Assembly (NCBI GenBank): GCA_030272585.1
Contig: BSYQ01000008.1
Coordinates: 2,294,001 to 2,358,000, forward strand
Origin: Bryopsis sp. KO-2023
Lineage: Eukaryota > Chlorophyta > Ulvophyceae > Bryopsidales > Bryopsidaceae
DNA: 64,000 bases
Reading direction: 5' to 3'
Position numbers and translations under genes: made by a program. Of this stretch, positions 25,551 to 38,919 are shown piece by piece. Below the pieces are notes generated by a model. The model searched no databases. It was given only the letters and a program-made list of their open reading frames with translations, and had not been told where the DNA came from. The stretch's first letter is position 1. Every line of letters begins with the position of its first letter.

Positions 25551-28500
25551 ACCCAATCAGGTGGAAGGTATCTAGGAGAAATTAACGAAACTTCCAGACG
25601 ATTAAAAAAAATAGAAAATAAAAAAGATGGCACAGAGAACGAAGCACCATGGAGATTTACAAAATGCTGGACACACATGCACCAAAGATGCACTTGAGCT
25701 ATTCAAACTTCAATTTCGAATATATATATATATATAATTTTCGTTTCTTTTTTTCCTTTTTCAATTTTATCGCTATATTCATGCTTGATGAAGGCAAACT
25801 TACACAGTTCACTTTGCCACTTCCTTTTTTTTTCCCACACACCATCCCCGAAAAAAGCAAAAAATATATAGAAAATTAAAAAAAAAACACTAAAACGATA
25901 TTGTTTTTTTGTTTGGTGTTAAGATATGGAAAAAAAAAGAAAAATGATTCAGTCAATTTTTTTTTCCCTTCTTTTTTTTTTCTGTTTCTCTATGTGGCGA
26001 CCTTTTCTGTTTTTTTTCCTCTTTGAGAAGAAAAGCAGCACCTAACAATTTGAAAATAACCCCCACCCACCCACCCTTTTTCCACTTTTTTTTTTGCCCA
26101 CCCCAGAACCTTCTGGAGTAAGATAATCCAATCCAATTCAATTTTTATTCTCTGAGATTGTGTTGCATCTTTTTTCCCCCTCCCCCCTAGATGTAAAATG
26201 GAGGAAAACAAAAACACAAAAAAACCACACACATATAGGATATCAACGCAGTCCAGCCATTTTCCCCATCCCCCCCCCTTCCTAGATTTTCGAATAAAAC
26301 TGACTATATTTTCTCCGGAACTGATTTTTTGCTAGCATCACCAACCGCCCAAGCCTTTGTTTTTGTTTTTTTGATTTTTGATTAGCTCTTTTTTTTTTTT
26401 CAAAGGAAGGTAGAGAAAAGGGGGTTCTAAATTCACGAAAAACCGAAACACGATATTGTTCGATCAAGGAAAACACCCCGCCCCTTTTTCACGACCCTAG
26501 CTAAGGTTTTTCCCTTTCCTCAACACAATTTCCCCCCCCCAAAACCCTTTTTCAGAAAAGACATGATGCATACCCCCCCCCCTATATATATATATATACC
26601 CTCAGCAAAAACGAGTGGTGAATTTTATTTTCATTCTCGATTCCACCGCAACTAAAATTTGAAAAACACCACAAGATTAACATCCCCCTTCCTCTCCCAT
26701 ATTCAGTCTATTAGTCATTAACCCCTCCATTTCAACTGGCGTTGAAAATGCAACAAAAGAAACTACTGATTAAACTCCAATGAAATGGGCAAGCCCAAGA
26801 ATATCTTCTTTTTTTTTTTTGCTGTCTACATATCTCTTTCTTTTTTTTTTTCAAAACGCTTCAATTGATGATCTCTATTTCCACAGGATATTTTTTTCTC
26901 TCCCCATCTTTTCCCTAAAAAAAACAGGGAGCAGGAAGAAAAAAAGGGACGAAAACCAATAATTATGGGAAGAAAAAAAACACACTCCGATACAAGTTGA
27001 AAAAAAAATCACAAACAAAAAATCACACATATGAAAACGATGGATTCAAGATAGTAAAGGCACCTAAAAATGTTACAAGAGAAAAAGTTCAAAATGACAA
27101 ACCCCAGCCAGTCTCCATACTGGCTCCCTTTCCTCCCCCCCCCCCAAAAAAAAAAACCCAAAAAAACCCAACAGCTTCTTTGTCCGTGTTCTTTTTTTTC
27201 AATTTGTTTTGTTTCCCCCCCCCTCCCCACTCTTCTTTTTTTCCTTTAAATTTATCCAATGCTTGCCATCGATTCTTGTTTTTTTTTTCTTCTTCTATGC
27301 AAATTATATGTATGTTTTTTTTTTGTATTTGGAAAAGAGTTGATCCAGTGCATCCAATTCAGAGCAAAAAAAAAAAGAGAGAGACAAAATGGATTCCATA
27401 CCAAAAAAATCCGGAAAAATACCTCCCAAAAAAAAAGAGTGAGATGGGAATTCCTTTCTCACGTGGTTCATTTTTTTTTTTCACCTCCTCGACGGAAAAA
27501 AAAAATCACACCACCAAAAAAAAACACAAAATTTCCACACACTATGGTGAGATATCGACCATGGTGGGCACAGCATGTTTTTTTTTATTTCCCATATTCG
27601 GAGATATCGCAATTGAAGATCCAAGGGCTAGAAAAGTAAAAAGAAATGAAAGCAGAAAAAAAAAAATAACCGCCTTTCGTAAGAACGGACTATTTCTTTT
27701 CGCAAATGAAGAAAAAAATTGTGGAGGGGAAAAAAAAAACACGATCGTGTGTGACGGCAAGTCACACAATCGCAATTTCCCAGTTTTTTTCAATTTTCCC
27801 TTTCTTTATCTTTGGCTCAGAGAGAGGGAGTATGTAATGCTTTCCCTATATGCCCTCCTTCCCTCTCTTCTCACACATTCTTCTCACACTTTTGTTTTCC
27901 CTTTACCTTTTCGACCCACTCTTTTGATTTTTTCGGACATGAACAGCTGAAAGCTCCCAGTTTATACCCCCAACCCCCCAGATCACCCCCCCCCCTTTTC
28001 TTTCAGGCCAGTCAAATGTTTTTGCTACTTCCCCATTATATATTTTTCTTTTTTTTTTTTCCCCAGGAGAAAAATACACACAGCAACTAATTGCCATAGC
28101 CTTTCCATTCATATCAGGAGATCACACTATTCTGGACACACTTTCCCTTTTTTCTTCTTCTTTTTTTTCCCACTTTTCCCTCCCTTTTCGAAAACTCATT
28201 ATGCTATTATACTTCCCTCAGAAAACACACACACATATATATATATCCCTTCCCAATTTTTTTAGTGGTGTTGAATTTTATCAACCCCCCCTCCCCCTTT
28301 TCACCAACAGATTAAGTGGCGCCCTCCTTTGAACATTTCCATATCAAATATCAAAAAGTAAAGGAAAGAAGCAAAACGAGTATGCAAAATCAAGAGAAAA
28401 AAAAAAAAACTAAAAAAAAGAGAGAAAGAAAAAGATGATTTTAACTGTTTCAGTTGCTTAACTGAAACTTGAATTATAATTTTTTCGAGCCCTATGTCCT

Positions 28501-29725
28501 TTTCTCTTCTTTTTTTCCTTCCTTTTTTTTTCCCTCCCCCACCCCTTTTTCTCCTTTGTATATGACAATATCCCTCATTTTTTCTCTACTAGATTTAAAA
28601 AAAACAAACAAAAACAAACAAACAAACAAGAATACAAATAGAAATCAATCCATATAGATATATTTTTTTCATTATTCTTTTTTTTCTTTTTCCATCATGT
28701 TCTCTCTCCCCAACCCACCCAACCCCCTTTACCAAAATGAATATTTCAAAACAAAAAAAAACTGTTGGCTTTCGTGATCTAATCTTTTTCCCTTTTCTTT
28801 TTTTTTTTTTTAACGGATGAGGTTTTCCCTCTTTTCCCAAAAATTTAAAGAGATAAAAAAAAGCACCAGCGAGGGGACTTGAAAAAAAGGACAAAAAAAC
28901 GGAGAGCAACATTTTCCCCTTTTCTTTTTTTTTTTCTGACACACTCAACAGTTGCCTTTTTTCAACCCCACCACATAGATATATCTTTTTTTTTTTCCTT
29001 TTTTTTCTTTTTCAAGGACTGAATTAATGCCATTTAAAGAGTTTTCCTCACAGAACGAAATTCGGAGCGACAAAATGATATCATGTTTTCTTTCTTACCC
29101 TAAAGATGATTTTTTTTTTCCAATTTCCCCCTCAACCCCCCCATCCCCCAGTCAGTGTTTTTTACCCCCCCCCCCCCCCTCTCCGGGTTGCCTGAGATTT
29201 CATCAAATCCCAACTTCTTTCACCTTACCTTTTTTTTTAAAGAAAAAGACAAAACAAAAATACAAATACCCTTCCCCCACCCCTCCCCTTTTCACTTTTT
29301 TTAACCCTATTTTTTTTCCCCTCCTGAACCACATTTCCAATCGAAATCCTTGCCACTTGTGCGGGTTGCCTCCATCACACATGCATATATATATACAAAA
29401 AAAAAGCAACCTTTTGAAGTTCCAAACCCCCACCCTCTGTTTTTTTTTCTCTGAGATATAGTTCCTTTTGGAAAAACTCCAGGATGAAATTATCAAAAAA
29501 AAAAAAAAAACGGAAAAAAAACCCCGAAAAGCGAGGAAAAGAGATCAAGTTCAGTTTCTTTTCCATCCAGAACTTGAAGAGGGGCCATCCAAAAAAAAGA
29601 GCAAAACAGAATAAAACTCTTTTTTTTCCTTTCTTTAATATTCTTCTTTCACCCTCTTTTTTTCTGTTCTTTTTCTTTTCGCTGTAACGACTTTTTTTCC
29701 TTCTTTTTTTTTCTTCCTTTTGGCA
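25551..29725. other. homopolymer-rich low-complexity region
   Basis: About 4 kb are dominated by runs of A, T and C, often 8-14 nt long, with short TA repeats (for example 25721-25736, 26583-26598 and 28238-28246). G runs are rare on the plus strand. Open frames here are low-complexity translations of these runs. The region lies between the 3' flanks of GGPP synthase and p300/CBP, and may include a long CBP 3' UTR. Confidence 0.6.
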
Positions 29726-32700
29726 TCAAACATCCCATTGAATTTGCTGCATTTTGGGCCCTCTGTTATATCCCATCATGTAGTGCCTGACGCGCATTCC
29801 GTGCTCGTTCCTCTTGGAGCGTCTCCATTTGTCTTTCAAATCGGAACAGCCGTGGATGGGGCAATTCTCGGTGGTGCACTGACGGCTGTGCTTTCTCAGC
29901 AACACGTTGTAGGTGGTGCAATGGCGGCATGCTTGCCCAAGGCTCGAGGACTGCTTCCCAATAAAAAATATGTTCTTAAAATCTATTTAAATAAAAAAAT
30001 CATGCACAACAACATGCAAAAACAAGCGCCGTTTCCTATTTTTTTGCATTCGTGATTTTATTCAAACAAAGATCAAAGTGGATTTCAAACCCCAAAGTTG
30101 TGTCAATTTTTGAAGGTTTTTTTTCAAGCCATACAATCTTTTTGGGGGGGAAGAGGAAGGGGGGCGGGGGGGGGGGGAGGGATTTTTTTTCCCCTGCTAA
30201 ACCACTAAATGGACACTTAACGAAAGCGGGCAGATTTATTTTTCGATATTCCACAGTGTGTGGCTGCCATGTCTATTTCACCCTCGTCCCCTCCCCAAAA
30301 AATAGAAAAAAAGTAAATAATCCGTCAATTTTTTTTTTTTTCAATTACCTGGCAATTTCGAACATGGATGAACAATTCCTTCATTCTCATGCAAGCTCGA
30401 GCGGTACAGGATTTCCCATTGCAGGACGCCGCGTGGGAAAGCGCCGTCAACCAGAGCTGGAATTTCTTCACTTGATCCAAATTCGACTGTCTGACAGCCT
30501 CCTTCCCTTGGGCAACCAGCGGATGCTCATGATGCACCCCAGCATCCTTGCAATCCTGGCACATGTCGAAATCGTTGCACACCGAGCATCGATACCCGCA
30601 TCCCGGCTCCATTTCCTTCTGACACGAGTTGCAGCTGCTGGCGAAAGCCGGAGCCATGGGGTTGTGCAAGTGATACAGCACCATCATGGTGCTATGTTTC
30701 GCCCGGCGGAGGGTGTCGAACTGGTAGTGGTTTCCTTTGCACAGCGACAGGAAGTTGTGCCGACTCTCCAGGATTTCGCAGGCCATGTCCCCGTCGTCGT
30801 CTTTAACCATCGGGATCTTCTCTATAATGTCCAGTTTGAGGTCGGAAATTCGAGAATTTCCGGGTAGGGCTGAATCCCCAGCCGCCACCGCCTCGCCGTA
30901 ACACCGACTACACAACTGTAGGTTGTCCAGAGATTGCTGAGAGCCCGGTCCATCCAGTCGGATGCCTTCGAATCTCCGTTCTCTAGCCTCCTGTTTAATG
31001 CCGGAGAGTTTGGACTTGCAATAGGAGTATTTCCGGCCATCCTTGATATGATGTCCGCAGAACGAACACGGCTCCCTGAGATGCACCACCATGAAATCCT
31101 CCCATTGAGGCACCGGCTGACCTTTCAGGATGCTGTTCAACAGAGCTTCGTCGGTGGTCGCCCCACGGCCTCGACCCTTTCTCTTCCCTCCCCTTTGGTT
31201 GATTTTTTTGTCCATATCCTCTCCGTTTTCCTCCATCACGTTGGACAGCAGCTTCTCAACCTCACCCGGCCAGTAGTCCCCGTCGAAATAAGGCACATCC
31301 GTTGCGGAAAACGGAGCCGAATTCCGATCCCGGCCTCCCTCAAAAAACGTGTCTGACAGGTTCGACAGCCTAGCAACGATGCCTTCCTTTCTACCCTTTT
31401 GGATCATTTCTATGTACCAGTTTCGTAGTCTGTCCGGGGTGGGCGTTTTCTGTCTTTGAGGTTTGCAGTACAGAATGTAGTCGTCCCCGGTCTGACTGGG
31501 AGGGCACGCCCAGATGAACATCGCACAGTAACCCAGCTCTTTCACGTATTTGAAATATCCCAGTAGGAGCTCGTGGTAAACGTACGTTCGCAGAGCTTGC
31601 CCCGACACCGATGGGATTTCTGGCCTGAAATATTTCACTGAATCGACGTACGAGAGGTAAACCCATTTCCGATTGGGGCTGGGGCAATTATCTCCGTACT
31701 CTTGGGTATACATAGCGAACAGACAAACGTTCACCCCATCCACCTTCTGAAACAAAAAGATCACTTTCTGCTTGTGCTTGAACTCCCCTGGAAACCCCTT
31801 CTTCTTGAACGCTTTCAGGAAATTCGGCTGCACCACGGTGGATCTATCCACCACGTTCAGCACCCGGATCGTTATCCCCTCCACCGTCGGCACATCTTCC
31901 GGCCTCAACCCTTGCTTCTGCGCGCGGAGGAGCCGTTCCTGAGCAAGTTTCACCCGCACCCTCTCTTCCAGGGCTCTGCTCAGCTTGCATTCCGGAAGCT
32001 TCTCCGCGGACCACATTGCTCTGGGCCTTTCGGCAGGCAGCTGCCTCCGCCCGGAGTTGATGCCCTCCACCAAGCAATCCGGACAGTTGTAGCTCATGTC
32101 GTCCGCGTTCTGCCCCTTGTTGAACATCGCGCAGACCTGATGAGCCCAGTAGCCGCACCGATCGCATTGCACCCAGGCCTCCGTTTCCAGCTCGTCGTTT
32201 TTCTTCTTCACCAGCTCCACCTTCTTGATCCGTTTCTGACCCAGCAGGAAAGTGTCCTTGTTTTCCCGGGTGATGCAGGAATGGCAAAACAAGCACCGTG
32301 TCCCGATCACTTTCTGCGGTAGCTCCCAATAGAACACCCCCCGCTTCACCTGCCCGAAACAGCTTTCGCAGTTTATCACGGGGGGCTCGAAATGCAAGTC
32401 CTTCTGCCCGCAGATGCAGCAGATATCCTCCTTCTGGCCGGCACTCAGGGGCACCCAGTTCGGTCCACGTGTCGAAGCCACATGCTCCCGAATCTCGTCG
32501 GGAGTGAACGTTTCCAGCAAAGACGTCCCCATCAGCCTCTGTTGCAGCATCACGATACTGGGTTTGGAAGGCAAATTCTGAGCCTGCTGTTTTCGTCTTT
32601 TCGGGGCAGGTTTCGCCTCCGCAACGGGCACCATTTGGGACTGAATCTGGGAGACAGGCACCATGCCTTGCAGATGCCCACCCACCAATTCCCGGCTCGA

Positions 32701-34407
32701 CACGGGGACCATTCCAGGCCCCATTGGGCTCTCGAACTGCCGCTTGATTCTTGGAGGACACATCATGGACATGGCGGGGACCATGCCCATGTTCTGCCCG
32801 TGCATCCCCATTGCCGCCATGCCACCCATGCCCGGGCTCTGCGGAACCAAGCCTTGCATGGGCTCCATTTTGATTCTGGGGGGAGGCACCACACCTTGGT
32901 TCTGCTGCAAATTTGCCCCTCCCCCGGCAGAGTGATTCCTCCTCCTCAAAGCTTCCTTTTCCTTTTCTCTTTCCCGCTCCCGTTTGGCGTATTCAATTAT
33001 GGGCCCGCAGAAACTGCACCTGCTGTCCTGGCACCGCAGGTGGTGCACCAACACGGGCTTGAGCGTCGAGCAGTTCTGCGTGGGGCAATTGTCCGCTTTG
33101 CATTCCATGACGTGCCTCAGAAGCTTCTTGAACACAGCGCATTTCTCCCCCAAGTGACACCGTTGCCCGTCGTTGCACTTCCCACAGTGACGCACGAAAA
33201 CCAGCAGATGCTGGAGCTCTCGCAAACTTTGCCTCCCTTGACGCAACCCCAGATTCGGCGTGTTCACCGCGTTTCCGTTCGTGGGTTGCCCCACGGGGGG
33301 AGGGGGTGTGTGCGGAGCCCCTGCGGCGGGCAATGATGTTACGGGAATATGAGCTCGGTTGGGTGGGACCGTTATGGACGTTGGAACTTGCAGCGGGGAC
33401 ACCCTGCTATCGAAACCCCCCTCCATCGCTTGCTGATTCTGCAACGAGGGTGCGGACTGCGCCGAGCCCTGCCCGCTGTGCGACATCGAGTTGCGACCGT
33501 CGTTGGGAACCACTCGGTGAGGGTCCAGCAGCGAGAAGCTTCCTCCCCCAGCCGGAGGTTCGGGACTGGGGGAAACTGGACCGCGCGCATTCGCAGGCAC
33601 CATTCTGCCCATAAAATCCCCCATATTGTTCTGGGGAAACCCGCCGGGCGACATGTTCGGGACAACCCCCGGGCCTATTTGCCCCATGTTGTGCGCGTCC
33701 ATGTAGAAACTCCAGTCTCGGGATGTTCGGTTGAGAACTATGGGCATTCCGTTGCTCATCAGCGGGCTCCCCTTGGACTGCACAGTAATTCCACCTCCCT
33801 GCACCCCGTTTGAAAAATTCGTGCGCGGCGAAAGCCCTCCCGGAGGCGTTCCGGCGTAATTCGGGACCGACAGGTCGAAACCTTGTCTGGGGCTTTGCTC
33901 CAACAACCCGCCTCCCAAATCTTGCATCCCCACGCCCGGAAAATGCCGCCCCACGCTCGACATCCCTCTCTGCGTCCCGTTCCCCTGACCCAACATTGTG
34001 GAACCGTGCGACATGCCGGAATAGTTCGAACTCGGGGGCCTCCCGACACCCCCGCCCGCTCCGTTTTCCTCGGGCCCCGCGACAAACCCCGGCGTGGTCG
34101 AGTGCGATCCTTGGAACCCGTTGGCATACATCTTCCGCACACGCACCTGGGGTATCGCCACTTGTTGCAGCCTCAGTTCCAGGGTGCTCGTGTCCGAGTA
34201 CTCCTCCAAAGTGCGCGCGGAGCGAAACAGCGCATCCTCCAGTTGTTTGACGTACAGGGACAGCTTCGGGTTCAGCTCCCGAGCGATGTTCGGGCGCTTC
34301 CTGCTTATCAAGTTAAAGATCGCCCGAGTCACATTGGTGCGCATGTTCGTGTGGTCCCCATCTTGCCACCGAGCTGGCCCGAGCACTCCAGCGTCTCCGG
34401 ACGACAT
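29726..34407 (-). CDS. HAC1: p300/CBP-type histone acetyltransferase (plant HAC class)
   Basis: Two exons, 30349-34407 and 29726-29950, join in phase (…RNCQ then SSSLGQACRHC…), giving about 1427 residues. The protein acetylates histones and other nuclear proteins as a transcriptional co-activator. In order: an N-terminal helical region (~23-70, VTRAIFNLISRKRP) typical of HAC proteins; a long Gly/Pro/Met-rich linker; TAZ1 (~391-469); a PHD-type Cys/His cluster (~664-776, with CCICGQ and CDRCGYWAHQVC); the KAT11 catalytic domain (~814-1059, including VYHELLLGYFKYVKELG and DRLRNWY, the latter aligning with the p300 WY pair that contains the catalytic Tyr); ZZ finger (~1261-1300); and TAZ2 (~1313-1390), completed by the second exon. 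No bromodomain is present, which separates plant HACs from animal p300/CBP. An in-frame ATG at 34890 exists, but 34407 begins the conserved protein. The symbol denotes the family, not a specific orthologue. Confidence 0.93.
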
Positions 34408-36331
34408 TTTTCTTTTCCCCTTTTTTTTGCGCCTGGACTGTGTTTTTTTTTTTTTTTTGAAAAAAAAAAGAAAGAAAAAACGGGACAGAAGAAAAACAAG
34501 AAAAACAGAAACCTCAGCGCATTTCGTCCACCCTTTTTTTTGTTCTTTTCTGTTTTTTCCTTTTCGAGCCCTTCTTTCTTCTTTCGCTGTTTTTTTTAGT
34601 TCTTTTTCAAAACGGAAAAAACACTTTTCTTCGTCGAAAGGGATACGATAAAAAAGAAACGGAGCCGGAGTGGCGGAAACGTTTTTTTTGTGTGTTTTTT
34701 TTTCTTTCGGGGAGAAAAAAAAAAACTTGCGCAAAAAAAGGCGATGGTGTCGGGGGCTTTTGCGAATCACCTCTAAGTAATGTGCATTGATCGGCCCCGC
34801 AAAAATGCGCGCGGACAAATTCAGCCAGAACCAGATATGCCCAACAGGGGAAGAAAAAAAACCAAAAAACACGCCACTCCACTCCACCACGATCGTGGGG
34901 TGTCTGCGTCAACGAGCCATCCACTCTTTTGGATTTTTTTTTTTTTGGCTGTTGCCCAAGGAAAATCTGACGAAGGATTCGCACAACATCGATGCCAGAA
35001 ACTTAATTTCGATAACGGACGGAAATGTGCGGAAACGCAGTTTAACTTTTCGAGTTTGGTGGGGGTGTTTTTTCCCACAAAATCCGCCAAAACAGAAAAT
35101 ATCAGGAAAAAGGGAGGGGGGGGGAAGCGGGGGGCGCTTTTCATGTGTTTGCCTTCAGCCCCGTGATTTGCTCGTTCAAACCTGCATAACTAAGGTAACT
35201 GAGGTGAATACAAATTTTCAGTGCTTTTTTCACTTTTTACACCCAAACCAGCAAACAGGAGAGATTGTTGCAAACAGTCGATGGGATGGGATGTCTGCAC
35301 AGCAACTGAACAGTCCCTTCATCTGTCATGAATTCTTCCTCTCCAGCTTGCCAATTGTTCAAGTGTTCTGTGAGACTGGATTAAATCAATGTGCGATGTT
35401 CGATGTTCTTTTTTACAGTAATGTCAAGTTGTTTTGTCAGGGAGCAGGACTTGATAGATTTTCTCAGCAAATGACTGAAACGTCCCAAACCTTGATGTGC
35501 ACTATTGTTCCACCTATGGTCCCCACTCAATCCATCAAAGAAAACCTTGGGATTTGCATGACTGACTTGCAGAAGTATGTCCAGGCAACATAAAGGTTAT
35601 CCTGTACAAGTGTTTTTGAAACACTGTGGCGGGGTGCCCAGAAATGACCACTAACACCTGATATTGGAAAAGGGAAAGCCACCTTTTTGGCCTTGGTCGG
35701 GTGAACAGCAGTTGGACAAATTCATTCGACTTGTTTTTTGGCAAAATGAACTGAATGGGAGATGTCCTCCATCAGATTTGAAGGCCCATTTTATCCGTCC
35801 GTGATATTGCATGTTTCATCCCTTTGAGGAATTTTCTTGGAGGATTTTAATCATGCCGTCTAAAAAAAGCATATGAAAATAATGTCTTCCAACATGGAGA
35901 GATCCAACTACAGGCAAAATGTCCAAAAATGTCAAAAATGTGTGTTATTTTACAGAAAACTGTGTTTTTCGAAAAACAAAGTACAGCCAGGCTGAAAAAA
36001 TCAACCAGACTAACAAAAAATGGACATCTTCATTTGCTCGATTTCTTCACAAAAAAAAGTTACATAAAAAGTTACATTATATCACCAGAAAATCGTTCGA
36101 GCAAAGATAAGACTTCACAACAACATTCCAGTTTTTTGTTGTTTTTTCTGCAGTTTTTTATCTTCGGATATCCTAAGTAAAACACAACTGAACAAAACAA
36201 CCGAACAAAAAAGCTCCACCAACCTTTGCAAGTCGGTCGATCTACGTTCCCTCGTTAAACCTCCTTTTTTTTCCCCTTTTACATTTCTTTTTCATCTCCT
36301 TCTTGCTTCTTCATGTTTCTTTTTTCCCTCA
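34408..36331. other. intergenic region, CBP 5' flank
   Basis: The first ~600 bp upstream of the CBP start are T/A/G homopolymer-rich and probably contain its 5' UTR and promoter. From about 35160 to 36330 the sequence is less repetitive. A 268-codon plus-strand frame at 34787-35593 runs through these homopolymers and has no recognisable domain, so I do not call it. Confidence 0.45.
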
Positions 36332-38014
36332 TTAAAGAGTCAACACCGTCCTTCCCAGGGCTCCGGAGCCTTCCATCAAATCCTTGTGGGCAGTGGCTAT
36401 CTCCTCCAGCTTGAATCGTTTTCCCACGATGGGGTGCAACCTCCCGGCCTTTGCTTCTTTGGCGATTACCTCTGCAGATTCTTTTCCTTCTTCGAGGGTG
36501 GCCTTGAAAATGAGGAGCCCCGAGATGGTGACCTCGTTCAAAATCATATCACCGGGGTTGATTTCGACGGGGCCTCTGGCACCGATGACAACGATTCGCC
36601 CACCTGTGAAATATTGCCATAAGATTTCAATTGGAATCAACCCAACAAAATGAGAGTATATATTTTTTGTTCGGTTGACAGGGAAGAAAGGAATTAACAA
36701 TATAGAAAGGGACAAAAGCAACACTGGTTGGAGGGAAAAAGAAAAGAAGAAAAAACAAACATGAAACGACACAAAACGAAACGAACTGAGAGAAAATGTC
36801 CTTTCTCCCCCCCCCCCCAAATAAAATTAAAAACAATTATATCTCCCCCCACCCCCACCCCCCCCAAAAAAAAATATTAAAGTAAAGTAAAGTAAAGTAA
36901 AGTAAAGTAAAAAGGTGATCTCACCAGGTTTCATGATCGTCAAGTCTTTTCCCAAATTGAAGTGGGATGCCATCTCGATGACGAGATCCACACCTCCACA
37001 GGATTCCTTCAATTTGGCCAGGTACTCCTTATCTCTGTGGTTGTAGACTTCATCAGCACCTTTCAACCAGAAAAAACAGCCCACTTCTTCGAAAAATCAA
37101 AAGTTAACCACACAGTAACCACACTTTTTTTTGCCCCTCGCTGACACCTAATTTTATCATCTGGAAGTTGAGATGATATTAAAAAAAACTAGAATTTTCC
37201 TAAAAGTCTGCTGGAAAATAAACCTTTCCCCCTCAAAAAATGTTACTCATGTCCAGCTAGGGCAGGGCTTCCTTTCTGTATGGTTTCGACCTCAACAAAA
37301 AAAACTGAAAACTGAAAAAGCAACGAAATCAAGAATCCGCTCTGACGGAATTCTACACCATGTCGACTAAACGAAATGAACATGGCATGCGCCGCCGATG
37401 ACGACTTTTTGACGACTGATTTCACGATGGGGGCAATCCACGCAGATTTCCTCACCCGCTTTCTTGACGATTTCCAACCCTTCCTTCGTCCCGCCCGTTC
37501 CGATCACTTTCAGGCCAAGGACCTTCCCCAACTGCACCGCACCCACCCCGGTGGCTCCGCTGGCGCCATGGACGAGCACAGTTTCCCCAGACTTGGCATG
37601 TCCCTTGTGCACCAGCGCCCTGTATGCAGTCATGTACGGAATTCCCAGAGCAGCCCCCTCCTCGAAAGACAACTCGTCGACCAACAAGAAAGTCCCCCCC
37701 TCGCTCGCCGACGCGTATTCCGCGTGGGATCCGCTCGTCGCTTGCCACGTCCACACCCGATCTCCAGCTTTCAATGAAGTGACGTCCGAACCGACTTCTT
37801 CGACGATCCCAGCGCAGTCGCTGCCCAGAGTGAAAGGCGGGGTGGGCCCACCAGGCATGTGGCCCTCCCTGAAGTGTGTTTCGACGGGGTTGACCCCGAT
37901 AGCTTTGACGTGAATCAGAACATCCTTCGCCGCAGGTTTGGGTTTGGGAATGTCAGTAGCGATCGTCAAAACGTCCGTGCCTCCGAATTTGGGCACGCGC
38001 ACCGCCTTCATCAT
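36332..38014 (-). CDS. NADPH:quinone oxidoreductase (zeta-crystallin-like, MDR family)
   Basis: Three exons, 37456-38014, 36925-37059 and 36332-36603, join at phase-1 junctions each rebuilding a Gly codon, giving about 321 residues. The family reduces quinones or alkenals with NADPH. Seen are the GroES-like half with LGSDCAGIVEEVGSDV and GDRVW, the lid segment LSFEEGAALGIPYMTAYRAL, the nucleotide-binding loop VHGASGATGVGAVQLGK, and the C-terminal VVIGARGPVEINP and ISGLLIF segments. No catalytic-zinc Cys/His set is visible, as expected for the zinc-free quinone reductase branch. The start MMKAVRVPKF uses the first of two adjacent ATGs. There is no obvious targeting peptide, so it is probably cytosolic. 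The physiological substrate cannot be read from the sequence. Confidence 0.9.
36879..36911. repeat. AAAGT pentanucleotide microsatellite
   Basis: About six tandem TAAAG/AAAGT units sit in the second intron of the quinone oxidoreductase gene, next to an A run and C runs. Confidence 0.85.
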
Positions 38015-38655
38015 AAAACCTGATAGTAAGGAGGTATGGCCCACAGTTATCGACAGCTTTCTCAACTACGCGACGTTGGAATTGTTTGTTCAACCCCCAA
38101 GTGAGGTTTTTTATGGTGCTAACCTATGCACGCACGGAGCTGGCAAGGTACCAACCACTAGCAACGGTGAGTGTGCATTAATAATGTCATATCTTTTGTG
38201 TTAGTACCCTTTATGTGGTTTTCCAGCCGCCAGAGGTGGATCCTGACTCAGGATTCCTGAGTAGTTTTATGGTTGCATTTCCTTCATGAAGAAAAAAAAG
38301 CCTGATTTCTCCTGGGAGGTGAAATGAGCACATTCAATCGGAGGGGAAACCCAGCAGAATGTTGGGTGTAAATCCTTCCTTCCTTCTTTTTTTTTTTTGG
38401 CACTCCTTCACTATTCATTGGATCAATTGACGTCACATCACCAGCCCCACCACCACAACAAAAATATGTACATTACCATGCAACAATAATGATTCTATTC
38501 CATCCCGAGCGCCCCCCTCCGAAAAAACCTCTTATGAACACCGGCAAACGGCAAGTGGATCTCCCTCAAACCCACCGCTGAAAACTAAAAAAGTCCAGGC
38601 TTGCATCGACAAGAAAAAGAAATTTTAAAACACAACATTACTAATAACGAAGCCA
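38015..38655. other. intergenic region between two minus-strand genes
   Basis: This 641-bp stretch holds the quinone oxidoreductase 5' flank and the CX9C gene 3' flank. I see no gene or clear motif in it. Confidence 0.5.
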
Positions 38656-38919
38656 TCAGTCCTTTCCACCCAGCAATTTGTCGAAGAAAACCTGGACCTT
38701 GTTTTTCTGAAATCCTCGATGCTTTTCGTAGCATTTCCAAAACTTGCTGGACTCTTCGTAACATCCCTTGGAAAAGAAAGACGTGTTTTGGAAACACTCC
38801 ATCAACACGATGTGCTCGTCTATGCAAGCATCCACCGCCTCCGTTTTCCTCTTTTCGTTTTCGCTGTCTTCGGCCCTCAAAGCTGTTTCATAGTTTTCCG
38901 ATTGCTTGTCCGAAACCAT
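38656..38919 (-). CDS. Twin CX9C (CHCH) protein, probable mitochondrial intermembrane-space protein
   Basis: A single-exon frame encodes 87 residues from ATG 38919. It contains two exact C-x9-C pairs, one at CIDEHIVLMEC and one at CYEESSKFWKC, separated by a short loop: the helix-loop-helix signature of CHCH proteins imported and oxidised by MIA40. The C-terminus is basic (KNKVQVFFDKLLGGKD). Proteins of this size and pattern are often respiratory-complex subunits or assembly factors, but I cannot say which one. The gene is divergent from NOP14. Confidence 0.8.
   Translation of the reverse strand: MVSDKQSENYETALRAEDSENEKRKTEAVDACIDEHIVLMECFQNTSFFSKGCYEESSKFWKCYEKHRGFQKNKVQVFFDKLLGGKD

Noticed and set aside
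26997-27950. 317-codon open frame, plus strand
   Set aside because: It consists almost entirely of Lys, Phe and Pro runs produced by A, T and C tracts.
32392-33336. 314-codon plus-strand frame and several minus-strand alternatives
   Set aside because: They are shadows of the CBP exon, where the true frame carries TAZ, PHD and KAT11 motifs.
34787-35593. 268-codon open frame, plus strand
   Set aside because: It translates homopolymer-rich DNA around the CBP 5' flank, has no domain and starts antisense to the likely CBP 5' UTR.
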